Positions 1-8,303 are shown, numbered from the stretch's first letter. The stretch: DNA of 33,476 nucleotides from an uncultured Anaerolineales bacterium (GCA_937928015.1 CALFXA010000178.1:1-33476), one strand, 5' to 3'. Made by a program: numbers and translations. Notes: generated from the sequence alone by a model not told the origin.

Positions 1-291
1 GAGGTAGTGCATGCCCGCCATCTTCATCTCGAACTCGTTGGCGCGGTCGCCCGCCCAGATGAGGTGCGTGTGCGGGTCCACGAAGCCGGGCATCAGCACA
101 CAGCCCGAAGCGTCCAGGGTCGGCTCGCCAGGATAGGCGGCGCGCATCTCGTCGGTGGTGCCGACCGCGACGATCTTCTCTTCGCGCACCACGACCGCAC
201 CGTTCTCGATGATGCCGAGGGTGCCCAGGGCGTGTCCGCGCTGCGGGCCGCCTGCGAGGGTGAGGAGTTGGGAGGCGGAATGGATGAGCAT
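1..291 (-). CDS. hutI: Imidazolonepropionase, N-terminal part (runs off the window)
   Basis: The first 97 codons of a gene that continues beyond the left edge. The translation has the amidohydrolase N-terminal beta-sandwich, then LMPGFVDPHTHLIWAGDRAN at about residues 66-85. The HxH pair (His74, His76) is the usual metal-binding motif, and the following GDRANEFEMKMAG stretch is characteristic of imidazolonepropionase rather than amidohydrolases in general. The enzyme hydrolyses imidazolonepropionate to formiminoglutamate in cytoplasmic histidine degradation. The ATG is preceded by TGAGG with a 6-nt gap. Other hut genes would lie outside the window, so pathway context cannot be checked here. 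Confidence 0.85.
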   Translation of the reverse strand, partial: MLIHSASQLLTLAGGPQRGHALGTLGIIENGAVVVREEKIVAVGTTDEMRAAYPGEPTLDASGCVLMPGFVDPHTHLIWAGDRANEFEMKMAGMHYL

Positions 292-356
292 GGGTTGCCT
301 CAGTTTTTCCAGGAATTATGTTTGTGCTTTAAAGCCTGAATGATCGCCATGCCCTG

Positions 357-362
357 ATTATA
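357..362 (-). promoter_or_regulatory. Possible -10 box for hutI
   Basis: A perfect TATAAT on the minus strand lies about 65 nt upstream of the hutI start, in the 117-bp gap after the GT39 gene. No good -35 element is seen at 16-18 nt, so this is a weak prediction. Confidence 0.35.
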
Positions 363-408
363 CAGGACAGAGCGACCATCCAGACAGTTCAGCCATCCGC
401 CACTTGGG

Positions 409-2523
409 CTATTTCTTGCAATCGTACAACACGGTCTCGCCGTTATTTCCTGGACCCTGCTGCATCTGCGGATTGCCATTGTTGAGATTCAATCCCGTCA
501 CGGGGGAGCAGGAATTCTGCACCCAGGTCATCACGTCATCTCCGCCGCCGTTGGGACGGTTGCCCGGGCCACCATTCCCGCCGCCCAGCACAAAGCGGAC
601 CTGGCCTTCGGCGACGTACTGCGCGAACTCGTCTGCGCTGAGGATGGGATCGGAGCCCGAAAATCCGCCGATGGCCATGGCCGCCTTGCCGGTGCTGAGG
701 ATGATGCCCGCCACGTCGTTGGCGCGCGACCCCGCCACGAGGAAAGTCTCGCCGTTGTAGTTGGCTAACAGATATTCGATCAATGCGGCATTGCCTGTAT
801 TGTTACTTCGCGCGCGGAGGGTGCCATCGTCATCGGGACGTTGCGTATTGTTGCGCTGAAGCAATTCGGGACCCGCGTACGGCAGGGCCGCGTCCCCGCC
901 TGTCAGCGGGGTGGTGGACCACAGCACGGGCGCAATTAGCAGGGCAACCAGCCCGACCAGCACCAGGGCGCGCGCCGCCTGGCGCGGCAGGGCGGGCACT
1001 GCTTGGACGATCAGCAGGCCCACGCCCGCCAGCCCGCCAAGGACCAGGGTCAACGCCACGGCCCATTCCGTGAACTCGGGCCAGTACTTCGCCATGACGA
1101 CCGCCTCGAAGATGGCGCTTGCCACGATGCCCAACGGTAACAGCCAGCCGAGCCAGCGTTTGGCGGCGAAGTCGCGCGCCAAGGCCGTCAGCCCGCCCGC
1201 CGTCAGCGCGGCCACGGCAGGGGCCAGCATTTCAAGATAATAGCGGTGGAACAGACCTGCATAGCTGAAGAACACCACCATCGGGATCAGCCACAGGCCC
1301 CAGAACAAGGCAAACTGTGCTTCGGGGTGCAGCGGCCAGGTTAGCTTGTTGCGCAGGAACAGCACCAACATCAAACCCAGCGCCAGCGGAATCAGCCACG
1401 TCACCTGGCCCGCGAGTTGCTGGCTGAACAGGCGCAGGGGTCCCGCTTGGCCCGTCTCGTTTTGGAAGGAGCCCTGTCCAGTCTGATTGTTGGGAGCGCC
1501 GCCCTGGGGTTGGAAATTCCCATCGCTCGGACGTGGGGGAAGTTGTCCGTTTTGCGGGCCGACCTGCCCATCGGGGTTGTTCCCGTTTGCGAAGCGCGGC
1601 GGGAGTCCGCCCTGAGGCTGGATTCCCTGATTGGACGGAACCTGCCCGACGGGTCGATTCTGTCCGTCGTCCCCTTGTGGAGTGGAAGCCTGGGGGCTTG
1701 AATCCGTCGAGGCGAGACCCAGCCAGGCCGCAATCTGTCCCATGCGGCGCAGGCCGTTGTGACCTTCGATCAATTCCGTCACCGTGTTGTTCTCGCTCGA
1801 CCCGACGTACGGACGCTGATCTGCGGGCGTGGAATCCACGGCCACGACCCATGCAAACGAGATGACCAACAGGATGACGCTGGCGACCGTCAGGTGGATG
1901 ACGCGTTTGAGCAGGGAAGTGCGCGCAGCCAACAGGTACAGCCCATAGAAGGCGGGCAGGATCATGTAAGCCTGCAACATCTTGATGTTGAAACCGATGC
2001 CGATCAACAGGGCGCCGAACGCCAGCCACTTGAGAGAGCCCTTTTCCACAGCCAGGGTCAGCGCGGCGGCGGAGAGCAGCAGGACCAGCAGCAACTGACC
2101 GTCGATGGTGTTGTTGCGGTCGGCGGCCACGGCAATGGGGGTGACTGCCAGGATCAAGGCCGCAAGCAATCCCGCGTTGGGGCCGAAGAAACGCCGCACC
2201 AGCCAGTACAATACCAGACAGGCCAGCACGCCCGAGACGATCTGCGGCAGCATCAGCACCCAGCCCTGAAAGCCGAAGAGGGCCGCGCTGGCAGCCTGCA
2301 CCCAGAATCCAAAGGGCGGCTTGTCCACGCTGACGAAACTGGCGGGGTCGAAGGCCGCGAAGAAGAAATTCTTCCAGCTCGTCATCATCGAGAAGACCGT
2401 GGAGGCGTAGTACGCGTTGCCATAGCCTTCCGCGCCGATATTGTAGATGCGGAAGAAGAAAGCTGCGGCCAGTACGGCCGCCAGGGCGAGGAAATTAAGG
2501 ATGCCTGTCTTGGTGGGTTTCAT
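409..2523 (-). CDS. GT39-type (PMT/ArnT-like, YkcB family) membrane glycosyltransferase
   Basis: A 704-aa polytopic membrane protein of the GT-C fold. Such enzymes transfer a sugar from a polyprenyl-phosphate donor to an acceptor on the outer face of the membrane. The N-terminal half has the family blocks: GYGNAYYAS, SVDKPPFGFWVQAASAALFG, and then AADRNNTIDGQLLLVLLLSAA. Many hydrophobic segments follow. An unusual stretch of about 90 residues (about 273-362) rich in Gln, Asn, Gly and Pro interrupts the membrane part, and the C-terminal domain has a second Gly/Asn/Pro-rich stretch. An ATG 24 nt further upstream is in frame, but AGGAG five nt before the chosen ATG fits better. Donor and acceptor cannot be told from sequence. 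Confidence 0.85.
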   Translation of the reverse strand: MKPTKTGILNFLALAAVLAAAFFFRIYNIGAEGYGNAYYASTVFSMMTSWKNFFFAAFDPASFVSVDKPPFGFWVQAASAALFGFQGWVLMLPQIVSGVLACLVLYWLVRRFFGPNAGLLAALILAVTPIAVAADRNNTIDGQLLLVLLLSAAALTLAVEKGSLKWLAFGALLIGIGFNIKMLQAYMILPAFYGLYLLAARTSLLKRVIHLTVASVILLVISFAWVVAVDSTPADQRPYVGSSENNTVTELIEGHNGLRRMGQIAAWLGLASTDSSPQASTPQGDDGQNRPVGQVPSNQGIQPQGGLPPRFANGNNPDGQVGPQNGQLPPRPSDGNFQPQGGAPNNQTGQGSFQNETGQAGPLRLFSQQLAGQVTWLIPLALGLMLVLFLRNKLTWPLHPEAQFALFWGLWLIPMVVFFSYAGLFHRYYLEMLAPAVAALTAGGLTALARDFAAKRWLGWLLPLGIVASAIFEAVVMAKYWPEFTEWAVALTLVLGGLAGVGLLIVQAVPALPRQAARALVLVGLVALLIAPVLWSTTPLTGGDAALPYAGPELLQRNNTQRPDDDGTLRARSNNTGNAALIEYLLANYNGETFLVAGSRANDVAGIILSTGKAAMAIGGFSGSDPILSADEFAQYVAEGQVRFVLGGGNGGPGNRPNGGGDDVMTWVQNSCSPVTGLNLNNGNPQMQQGPGNNGETVLYDCKK

Positions 2524-2603
2524 GGGTGCTCCTGCAAAAGATTTCATCCTAATGAAACCATGCAGGGGTTAGGAGCGTTTGTGTTAATTGTAAAAACATT
2601 GTA

Positions 2604-2616
2604 AAGGAAATTCCTT
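2604..2616. repeat. Short inverted repeat upstream of the LexA-like promoter
   Basis: AAGGAA-A-TTCCTT, a perfect 6+1+6 inverted repeat immediately upstream of the -35 box at 2618. It may be a second protein-binding site or chance. Confidence 0.4.
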
Positions 2617-2617
2617 C

Positions 2618-2646
2618 TTGACTTTTTAGAACAAGTGTTCTAAAAT
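2618..2646 (+). promoter_or_regulatory. Sigma70-type promoter with a LexA-like operator between -35 and -10
   Basis: TTGACT (2618-2623), 17-nt spacer, TAAAAT (2641-2646). The spacer is almost entirely a palindrome: ten-base perfect arms around a 2-nt centre (2624-2645), with core TAGAACAAGTGTTCTA. The core contains GAAC-N4-GTTC and fits the Bacillus-type LexA (DinR/Cheo) box GAAC-RNRY-GTTC. A repressor bound here would cover the whole promoter. The gene controlled is the membrane protein at 2689. Confidence 0.75.
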
Positions 2647-2688
2647 AAATGCAATTCAGTCCTTTAGGTTCCAAAAAGGAGATTTCCC

Positions 2689-3429
2689 ATGAACCGCTCT
2701 CTCAAAATTAACCTGATCCCGTTCCTGCGCGGTACCGCCCTCAAGCGCGGAGCGATCTTCGGCTCCATCCTGTTCGCGGCCCTGCTGGCCTTCGAGATAT
2801 TCAACTTCAGCACCACCCAGTTCGCCCTGCTCGATATCCTTGGTGACCTGAAATTCGCAGGCATCCGCTGGGCCACCGTGCTGGCCATCGCCTTCTGCGG
2901 CATCGACTTTGCGGGCATCGCGCGCATCTTCACCCCTGAACAGGGCCGCGACGAACCGGCCGAGGTCTGGTACCTCTTCGGTGCGTGGATCCTGGCTGCG
3001 GGCTTCAACGCCACGCTGACCTGGTGGGGTGTCTCGGTCGCCATCCTGAACCACAATGCGGCGGGCGGCGCCCTGCTTGGGCAGGTCACCATGACCAAGG
3101 TCGTGCCCGTCATGGTGGCGGTGATGGTGTGGATGGTGCGCCTGCTGATCATCGGGACCTTCTCGGTGGCGGGCGAACGTCTCTTCACCAGCGACAATGC
3201 CCGTCCCGTCCAGCGGACCTCGTACCAGCAGCCGCAGCACGTCCCGTCCCGCGCGAACGACAACGTACCCGCCTCGTCCTATCTACGGCCCGCGCCCAAG
3301 CCTGCCCCTGCACCGACTCCTGCCTACGCCAGCAACCAACCCCGTCCCGCCATTCGCCCCGAACCGACCTATCATCCCATCGGCATGAACGCCCAGGGCG
3401 GCGGCGAGAAGAATTCCCTTAGAAGTTAG
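2689..3429 (+). CDS. Four-helix membrane protein with proline-rich tail, function unknown
   Basis: A 246-aa protein that I do not recognise. Residues about 21-40, 57-80, 93-117 and 135-158 are hydrophobic and likely membrane-spanning. Residues from about 165 on form a low-complexity tail rich in Pro, Ala, Gln and Asn that is probably disordered (for example APKPAPAPTPAYASNQPRP). AAGGAG lies 7-8 nt before the ATG. The promoter carries a LexA-like palindrome, so expression may rise after DNA damage. The next gene on the same strand is radC, separated by a hairpin, so the two are neighbours but perhaps not one transcript. The tail could recruit other proteins, but there is no direct evidence. 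Confidence 0.75.
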   Translation: MNRSLKINLIPFLRGTALKRGAIFGSILFAALLAFEIFNFSTTQFALLDILGDLKFAGIRWATVLAIAFCGIDFAGIARIFTPEQGRDEPAEVWYLFGAWILAAGFNATLTWWGVSVAILNHNAAGGALLGQVTMTKVVPVMVAVMVWMVRLLIIGTFSVAGERLFTSDNARPVQRTSYQQPQHVPSRANDNVPASSYLRPAPKPAPAPTPAYASNQPRPAIRPEPTYHPIGMNAQGGGEKNSLRS

Positions 3430-3467
3430 GCGCACGCCACGCCTGAACTCTCCTTCCATCCAACCGC

Positions 3468-3491
3468 TGAGACGCCTGAAAAGGCGTCTCA
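3468..3491 (+). terminator. Hairpin between the membrane-protein gene and radC
   Basis: TGAGACGCCT-GAAA-AGGCGTCTCA: a perfect 10-bp stem with a GAAA tetraloop, 39 nt after the stop. No T-tract follows, so it may be a weak terminator or an RNA-stabilising stem. Confidence 0.55.
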
Positions 3492-3541
3492 TGCGTTAAA
3501 TTGCGATACAATCGCGCCATATCCATAAGGAGGGAAACCTC

Positions 3542-4240
3542 ATGACCGATAAACCCATCTATCGAATCACTGACCTGCACGAGACAGAGCGTCCGCGTGA
3601 GCGGCTGTCTGCGCTGGGACCGCAGGCCTTGAGCAACGCCGAACTGATCGCCATCCTGCTGCGCGTGGGCGTGCCGGGCGAGAACGCCGTCCAGGTGGGA
3701 CAGCGTCTGCTGCAAAAGTTTGGCGGGCTGGCGGGACTGCATCGCACGCCCATCGAGGAGATGAAGAATCAGCACGGCATCGGCGAGGCCAAGGCGGCGC
3801 AGATCAAGGCCGCCATCGAACTGGGCCGCCGCCTGACGCTGGAAGCGCCCGAGGAGCGTGCCACCATCAACAGTCCCGCAGATGCAGCGGCGCTGGTGCA
3901 GTATGAGATGTCCGCGCTGGAGCAGGAGCACCTGCGCGTGATCCTGTTGGACACGCGCAACCACGTGCTCGACATCGTCGAGGTCTATCGCGGGTCGGTC
4001 AACTCGTCGCAGGTGCGGGTGGGGGAGGTGTTCAAGGCGGCCATCCGCCGTGGCGCACCCGCGCTGATCGTGATCCACAACCACCCGAGCGGCGACCCGA
4101 CTCCCAGCCCCGACGATGTGGCCGTGACGCGCGCCTTCGTCCAGGCGGGCAAATTGCTGGACGTGGATGTGCTCGATCACCTGGTCATCGGCCAGGGACG
4201 GTACGTCTCGTTGAAGGAGCGGGGACTGGGCTTTGCATAA
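3542..4240 (+). CDS. radC: RadC family protein (JAB/MPN domain)
   Basis: A 232-aa protein, the usual RadC length. The N-terminal part has the helix-hairpin-helix-like region ([20 protein letters not shown] and [19 protein letters not shown]). The C-terminal part is the JAMM metalloprotease-like domain with [14 protein letters not shown] at about residues 177-190, giving the His-x-His...Ser-x-x-Asp metal-binding pattern. The historical link to DNA repair is disputed and the biochemical role of bacterial RadC is not settled. AGGAGG precedes the ATG at good distance. It ends at a strong intrinsic terminator shared with the converging acylphosphatase gene. Confidence 0.93.
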   Translation: MTDKPIYRITDLHETERPRERLSALGPQALSNAELIAILLRVGVPGENAVQVGQRLLQKFGGLAGLHRTPIEEMKNQHGIGEAKAAQIKAAIELGRRLTLEAPEERATINSPADAAALVQYEMSALEQEHLRVILLDTRNHVLDIVEVYRGSVNSSQVRVGEVFKAAIRRGAPALIVIHNHPSGDPTPSPDDVAVTRAFVQAGKLLDVDVLDHLVIGQGRYVSLKERGLGFA

Positions 4241-4259
4241 GGAAAAACGTCCTTAAACC

Positions 4260-4294
4260 AATTGGGCGGCAGTTCAACTGCCGCCCAATTTTTT
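4260..4294 (+). terminator. Intrinsic terminator of radC
   Basis: A 13-bp stem (AATTGGGCGGCAG / CTGCCGCCCAATT) with a TTCAA loop followed by TTTT. It lies 19 nt after radC and 11 nt from the stop of the converging acylphosphatase gene, so it may also slow antisense transcription. Confidence 0.9.
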
Positions 4295-4305
4295 GAAAAC
4301 TCTTT

Positions 4306-4611
4306 TTACATACTGCGGTTCACGCCAAAGGCCTTGAATTCTCCCGTGACAGTCTCCCACTCCACGCGGGACGAATCCACCCGCGAGGCGCTCGGCCCGA
4401 TCTCGATCCCATCGATCAGTCGCTCGACCTTTTCACGCTCCCCTTCGATCACTACCTCGACCGTGTCATAGCCCACGTTGCGCACCCAGCCCGTCAGCCC
4501 GCCGATCTGACGGGCGAAATATTCCACGTGCGCGCGGAAGCCCACGCCCTGTACGCGTCCCTGCACCCACACATGTGCGCGGACGATGTCACTCGGTTTG
4601 GTATCGCTCAT
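4306..4611 (-). CDS. acyP: Acylphosphatase
   Basis: A 101-aa protein of the usual small size. It hydrolyses carboxyl-phosphate bonds of acylphosphates such as acetyl phosphate or 1,3-bisphosphoglycerate in the cytoplasm. The signature VQGRVQGVGFR is at residues 16-26 with the phosphate-binding Arg26, and the second signature GWVRNV contains the catalytic Asn45. The start overlaps the 3' end of the upstream protease gene by 23 nt, which points to translational coupling. A longer reading frame extends upstream but would lie inside the protease gene and is discarded. Confidence 0.93.
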   Translation of the reverse strand: MSDTKPSDIVRAHVWVQGRVQGVGFRAHVEYFARQIGGLTGWVRNVGYDTVEVVIEGEREKVERLIDGIEIGPSASRVDSSRVEWETVTGEFKAFGVNRSM

Positions 4612-5821
4612 CCTGTTTCCTCTCGCGGAACATGTTGACCAGACCCCACAGCGGGATGGCCAATGCCATGCCCAACACCAGGAGATATGGCGCCATGTTG
4701 CGCAGCGCCACCATGAACACGTTCTGCCCAAGTTTTGACTCGCGCCAGCGCGTATCGAGCTGTGTGAGTGGCATGCCCAAGGCGCGCGTCGCGCCCAACT
4801 CGCAGTCCAGGCCATCGGCGTAGGCCTTGACCAGGGCGGAGAGCCCCGTGGTGCTGTAGGTCTCGCGCAGGTAACGCACGAACGAGTCAGCCTCGGCGTA
4901 GGCCAGGTAGGCGCGGCCCGCATCGGGCGGGAAGGGAGTGCACAGACCGCTCATGGGCAGCAGTGAGTTGTTTGTGCTGGCTGTCTGCAAGGCGGTCTTG
5001 TAATCGGGGTCAGGATAACGCTCCGCGACCGAGGCCAGCCCTTCGTTCAACCAGGTGGGAAGGCGGCTGTAGCCCTCGCCGAGGGAGCGATAGAGCATCA
5101 CATGCGTCAACTCGTGCGGGACCTCGGTGTCCATCTCGATGCCTTGCGAGGGGCCCGGCGCGATTGCCACCATTGCCACGCCCAATTTGGGATCGGCGTG
5201 CCCGCCGACCCATTCCTTGCCGCCGAGGTAGAGCGTGCCTTGCAGGTCATCTGCGTTGGCATAGATGTACACATCCAGCGGAGACGACATATCCACGGGG
5301 ACGAGTTGGCTCAAGGTCCCGAGGCTGGCGTTGGCCGAATCGAGCGCGGCCTGACCGAAAGCGTCGTCGCCCTGATACCAGTGGATAGTGATCGGCCCCT
5401 GCGAACTCTGTCGCCAGGGGAAGCGGTTGTCGTCGTAGCGGAAGTCGTACACGGGACTGGTGGCCGTGGTCCCATCCGCGAAGGTGACCTGGAACCAGAA
5501 CACCACGGTGGAGAAGGGCGGCAACAGGTTCTGCGAGGCGTTGTATTGGAAGTTGACGCCGCCGTCGGGTGCCAGGGTCAGCGACTCGACGCGCGTGACC
5601 GACTCGTTCGTCTCGCGGAAGAGGATCGAGGCCTGTGATATGGCGGCGGGGGATTGGATGCGCGCCTGGAAGGTGATCTGTTCCCCGAAACGATACGACA
5701 CCTGAATATCGCTGACGCTAAATCCACCCTGCGCCTCGGCCTGCTTCGGCAGACCCAGGAGGAGGGCGGCCATCACGACGACGATCCAGCCTGCATGGAA
5801 GAGTGATTTCACGGCGCGCAT
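4589..5821 (-). CDS. Secreted, membrane-anchored peptidase MA-like metalloprotease
   Basis: A 410-aa protein with an N-terminal signal sequence (hydrophobic residues about 11-24, then LPKQAEAQ, a plausible cleavage site). A beta-rich region follows, then the zinc motif HELTH at 236-240 and WLNEGLA at 257-263, whose Glu260 is the expected third zinc ligand. This is the gluzincin pattern of the peptidase MA-like superfamily. Residues about 376-396 form a C-terminal transmembrane helix with a short charged tail, so the catalytic domain probably faces the outside, anchored at its C terminus. AAGGA lies 7 nt before the ATG. The substrate is unknown. Its 3' end overlaps acyP. Confidence 0.85.
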   Translation of the reverse strand: MRAVKSLFHAGWIVVVMAALLLGLPKQAEAQGGFSVSDIQVSYRFGEQITFQARIQSPAAISQASILFRETNESVTRVESLTLAPDGGVNFQYNASQNLLPPFSTVVFWFQVTFADGTTATSPVYDFRYDDNRFPWRQSSQGPITIHWYQGDDAFGQAALDSANASLGTLSQLVPVDMSSPLDVYIYANADDLQGTLYLGGKEWVGGHADPKLGVAMVAIAPGPSQGIEMDTEVPHELTHVMLYRSLGEGYSRLPTWLNEGLASVAERYPDPDYKTALQTASTNNSLLPMSGLCTPFPPDAGRAYLAYAEADSFVRYLRETYSTTGLSALVKAYADGLDCELGATRALGMPLTQLDTRWRESKLGQNVFMVALRNMAPYLLVLGMALAIPLWGLVNMFRERKQDERYQTE

Positions 5822-5838
5822 CGAAGCATCCTTAACAA

Positions 5839-5862
5839 AACAGTCACTGTACAGTGACTGTT
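5839..5862. promoter_or_regulatory. Perfect 24-bp palindrome between the HEAT gene and the protease gene
   Basis: Two perfect 12-base arms with no central spacer, centred on ACTGTACAGT. It lies in the 49-nt gap between two minus-strand genes, 17 nt upstream of the protease start. Read on the minus strand it is followed by TTTTGTT, so it could be a weak intrinsic terminator of the HEAT gene. The uninterrupted symmetry also suits a dimeric repressor operator. Confidence 0.6.
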
Positions 5863-5870
5863 GATCTCCA

Positions 5871-6827
5871 CTATTCTTCGTCTTCCGGGTCGAAGGCCAT
5901 CAAATCGAAATGTTCGAGGTCCTCGGTGAACTCCAGGTTTTCGAGCGCCTCTTCGAGGAACTCGACCTGGTCTTCGTCATCGGTCATGTCGAGCAGGCTT
6001 TCGAGATACGTACGGGCATCTTCGCCGCCGATCTCCGAAAGCGACCAGATGGCCGCGCTCGTGATCGTGTCGTCCTCTTCCTCCTCCAGCAGGCGGATGA
6101 GCATCGAGCGGGCCGCAGCCAGCCCCAACTCGCCCGCCGCCTGGACCGCCGCCAGCCGTTCATGCGTATCCTCGCTGACGAGCATACCCAGGACATGCTC
6201 TTGCCAGCGGTCGTCGTTGGAGCGGCCCATCGCGAACAGGGCGCTGGCGCGCCAAGCGTGGTCGGCGCGGCGGAAGGCGGACTCGATCAGCGGCGGCACT
6301 TCGGGCCGCGACGAAAAGCCCAGTCCCTCGACGGCGCGGCGGGTGATCTCGCGATCTTCCGCGCTGGCGGCGTGGAGCAGGGCGTCTTCGGCCTGGCGAT
6401 GCACCTTCTCGGGAATCTCTTCCAGTTCGCCGAGCATGACGAACTGACCCAGGGCCGTGGCGGCCTCGGCGCGGGTGGCGGAGTCTTCGTCAGCTTCGAG
6501 AATCTTCACAAGAGACGGGACCAGTTTTGGGTCCCCGCTTTCGGCCAGCAGGCGGATGGCCGCCGCGCGGATCGAAGAGTCGGGGTCGGTCAACAGGGCG
6601 CGGGCCAGGTCGTCGTAGGAGGCCAGGGTGTCCTCTTCGAGGTTGGCTTCCATCTGCTTGAGCAGGGAGCGCTTGCGGCTCGGCTTGACTTTCGGCCAGG
6701 CCTGCATCAGCAGCGACAGCGAGGCGGGGTCGATATCCGAGAAATACTGGATGTAGCGGCGCGGGAAGTCCTTGCCATCCAGCAGGGCTTCAATCACAGT
6801 TTGGAAAGGGACGTGAGAGTCGGTCAT
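5871..6827 (-). CDS. HEAT-repeat protein
   Basis: A 318-aa soluble protein built of alpha-helical HEAT/PBS-lyase-like repeats. Repeats are visible as DPDSSIRAAAIRLLAESGDP, then DSATRAEAATALGQF, REITRRAVEGLGFSSRPEV, HAWRASALFAMGRSNDDRW, THERLAAVQAAGELGLAAAR and TITSAAIWSLSEIGGEDAR. The C-terminal about 40 residues are very acidic. Such proteins act as scaffolds, and no catalytic residues are seen. The ATG follows the stop of the M50 protease gene as TAACATG, so the two are almost certainly translated together. That suggests a partnership with the membrane protease, which is inference. Confidence 0.85.
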   Translation of the reverse strand: MTDSHVPFQTVIEALLDGKDFPRRYIQYFSDIDPASLSLLMQAWPKVKPSRKRSLLKQMEANLEEDTLASYDDLARALLTDPDSSIRAAAIRLLAESGDPKLVPSLVKILEADEDSATRAEAATALGQFVMLGELEEIPEKVHRQAEDALLHAASAEDREITRRAVEGLGFSSRPEVPPLIESAFRRADHAWRASALFAMGRSNDDRWQEHVLGMLVSEDTHERLAAVQAAGELGLAAARSMLIRLLEEEEDDTITSAAIWSLSEIGGEDARTYLESLLDMTDDEDQVEFLEEALENLEFTEDLEHFDLMAFDPEDEE

Positions 6828-6828
6828 G

Positions 6829-8259
6829 TTAGGGGATGAATTTTGCGAGGAGTTCCCTGCCGTTGATGAAGAGCATCAGAGCGATCAGCAGCAGCATCGC
6901 CACGCCGTTGACAATGTTTTCCTTGTCGGCGGGAATGCGGCGGCGGAAGAGGACTTCGGGCAGGGTGAAGAGGATACGCCCGCCGTCGAGGGCGGGGATG
7001 GGGAACAGGTTGATGATGCCCAGCGAGACGCTCAGCGAGGCGATGATCAGAAAAGTCTCATAGCTGGGACGCGGTGTTGTAGGAGCGCTCGGTTGCACGG
7101 GGCCCTGGCGCGAAGCCACGTCGTTGTCCACGGCGCTGCTGACGATGTCGAAGATTCCCACCAGGCCGACGAGCTGCGCCTGGTCGGGGCTGATCGCACC
7201 CTGGATCAACGCGATGGGCAGATAGATGATCGAGGCCGCCTGGATGCCCGTGATGATCACGCCGTTGGAGACGATTTCTCCCAACGTGGCGGGACGGGTG
7301 GCGGGGGCCGACATCAAGATGCCCAGCGGACCCTGTCCGCCTTCCACGCGGCTGGAGAGCGGCGTGGCGGTGATGGTCACCTGCTGGCCGCCTCGGTCCA
7401 CCACGAGGGTGAGCGGCTTATCGAGGTTGTTGTAGATGATGTTCGAGACGTCGCTGTTCTGGCTGACGGTTTGCCCGTTGATCGAGAGGATGACGTCGTT
7501 CGGCTGGAGTCCCGCTTCGAGGGCGGGGGAGGCGGGCGAAATTTCCTCCAGGCGCACGGGACCCTTGACCGCCACACCCTGCAAGCCCGTGATGAGGCTG
7601 TAGACGAGGATGGCCGTCAGTAGGTTCATGACGGGACCCGCCACGTAGACCATGATACGCTTCCACGGGCTGGCAGCGCCCAATCCGCCGGGGACGGATG
7701 GGTCGGTCTCGCCCTTGGGTCGCACGAATCCGCCCAGGGGCAGCCAGTTCAAGCTGAGCAGGGTGCCGGGATGCACTTCATCGATCTGGCCCGTCCACTC
7801 GATGGAGCCGCGCTCCGCGCCGAGGGAAACGGTCTGGGTTTTCACAACGGGCTCGGGAGCGGGTTCAGAAACCACCTGCCCGTCGGCGCCCACCGTCAAC
7901 TCGGCTTGATTCGCCTTTGGCTTCGGCGGCACGACTTTCTCTTCGAAGGTGATGTTCATCGTGCGCAGGATGTACTTGTCCCCATCCTGATCCACGGTGG
8001 CAACGGCGGGTCGCCGCTCCACACCGAACCAGTCGAAGTTGCGCTCGAAATTCTTGGGGATTTCTACACGTTTGCGGTTGAAGAGCAGGTAGCCTTTGGC
8101 ACGCCACAGCGCAAGCGCGCGCGGCGGCAGGCCGAAGCCGAACTCTTCCACATCGATTTTTGCCCAACGTGAGGCGAGGTAATGTCCAAGCTCGTGCAGG
8201 AAGATCATCCCACCCAATGCCAGGAAAAACACCAACAGTTTTGTTGCCAGGTCCATCAA
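6829..8259 (-). CDS. rseP: M50 site-2 protease (RseP-like) with PDZ domain
   Basis: A 476-aa intramembrane zinc protease. HELGH at 22-26 lies in the first membrane helix and NLFPIPALDGG near residue 420 supplies the third ligand. WLPLGGFVRPKGE and the PDZ domain (about 235-310, LEAGLQPNDVILSINGQTV) fit the RseP/MmpA family, which cuts membrane-bound anti-sigma factors or remnant signal peptides. An insertion of about 130 residues between HELGH and LPLGGFV is larger than usual. AAGGA is 7 nt before a TTG start and 10 nt before the adjacent ATG (8256); both are possible. The HEAT gene follows after one nucleotide. Confidence 0.92.
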   Translation of the reverse strand: MMDLATKLLVFFLALGGMIFLHELGHYLASRWAKIDVEEFGFGLPPRALALWRAKGYLLFNRKRVEIPKNFERNFDWFGVERRPAVATVDQDGDKYILRTMNITFEEKVVPPKPKANQAELTVGADGQVVSEPAPEPVVKTQTVSLGAERGSIEWTGQIDEVHPGTLLSLNWLPLGGFVRPKGETDPSVPGGLGAASPWKRIMVYVAGPVMNLLTAILVYSLITGLQGVAVKGPVRLEEISPASPALEAGLQPNDVILSINGQTVSQNSDVSNIIYNNLDKPLTLVVDRGGQQVTITATPLSSRVEGGQGPLGILMSAPATRPATLGEIVSNGVIITGIQAASIIYLPIALIQGAISPDQAQLVGLVGIFDIVSSAVDNDVASRQGPVQPSAPTTPRPSYETFLIIASLSVSLGIINLFPIPALDGGRILFTLPEVLFRRRIPADKENIVNGVAMLLLIALMLFINGRELLAKFIP

Positions 8260-8297
8260 ACAATAATCCTTTCCTGCGCGACGTGCGCAGTGGCCGA

Positions 8298-8303
8298 ATT
8301 ATA
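8298..8303 (-). promoter_or_regulatory. Possible -10 box for the M50 protease operon
   Basis: TATAAT on the minus strand, about 40 nt upstream of the protease start, in the 96-bp gap after the decarboxylase gene. A small stem (TGCGC-ACGTC-GCGCA) lies between it and the ribosome-binding site. No convincing -35 is present. Confidence 0.4.

Noticed and set aside
1759..2604. 281-codon plus-strand frame across the GT39 gene
   Set aside because: Rich in Gln, Asp and Gly without any motif, and antisense to a clear membrane enzyme.
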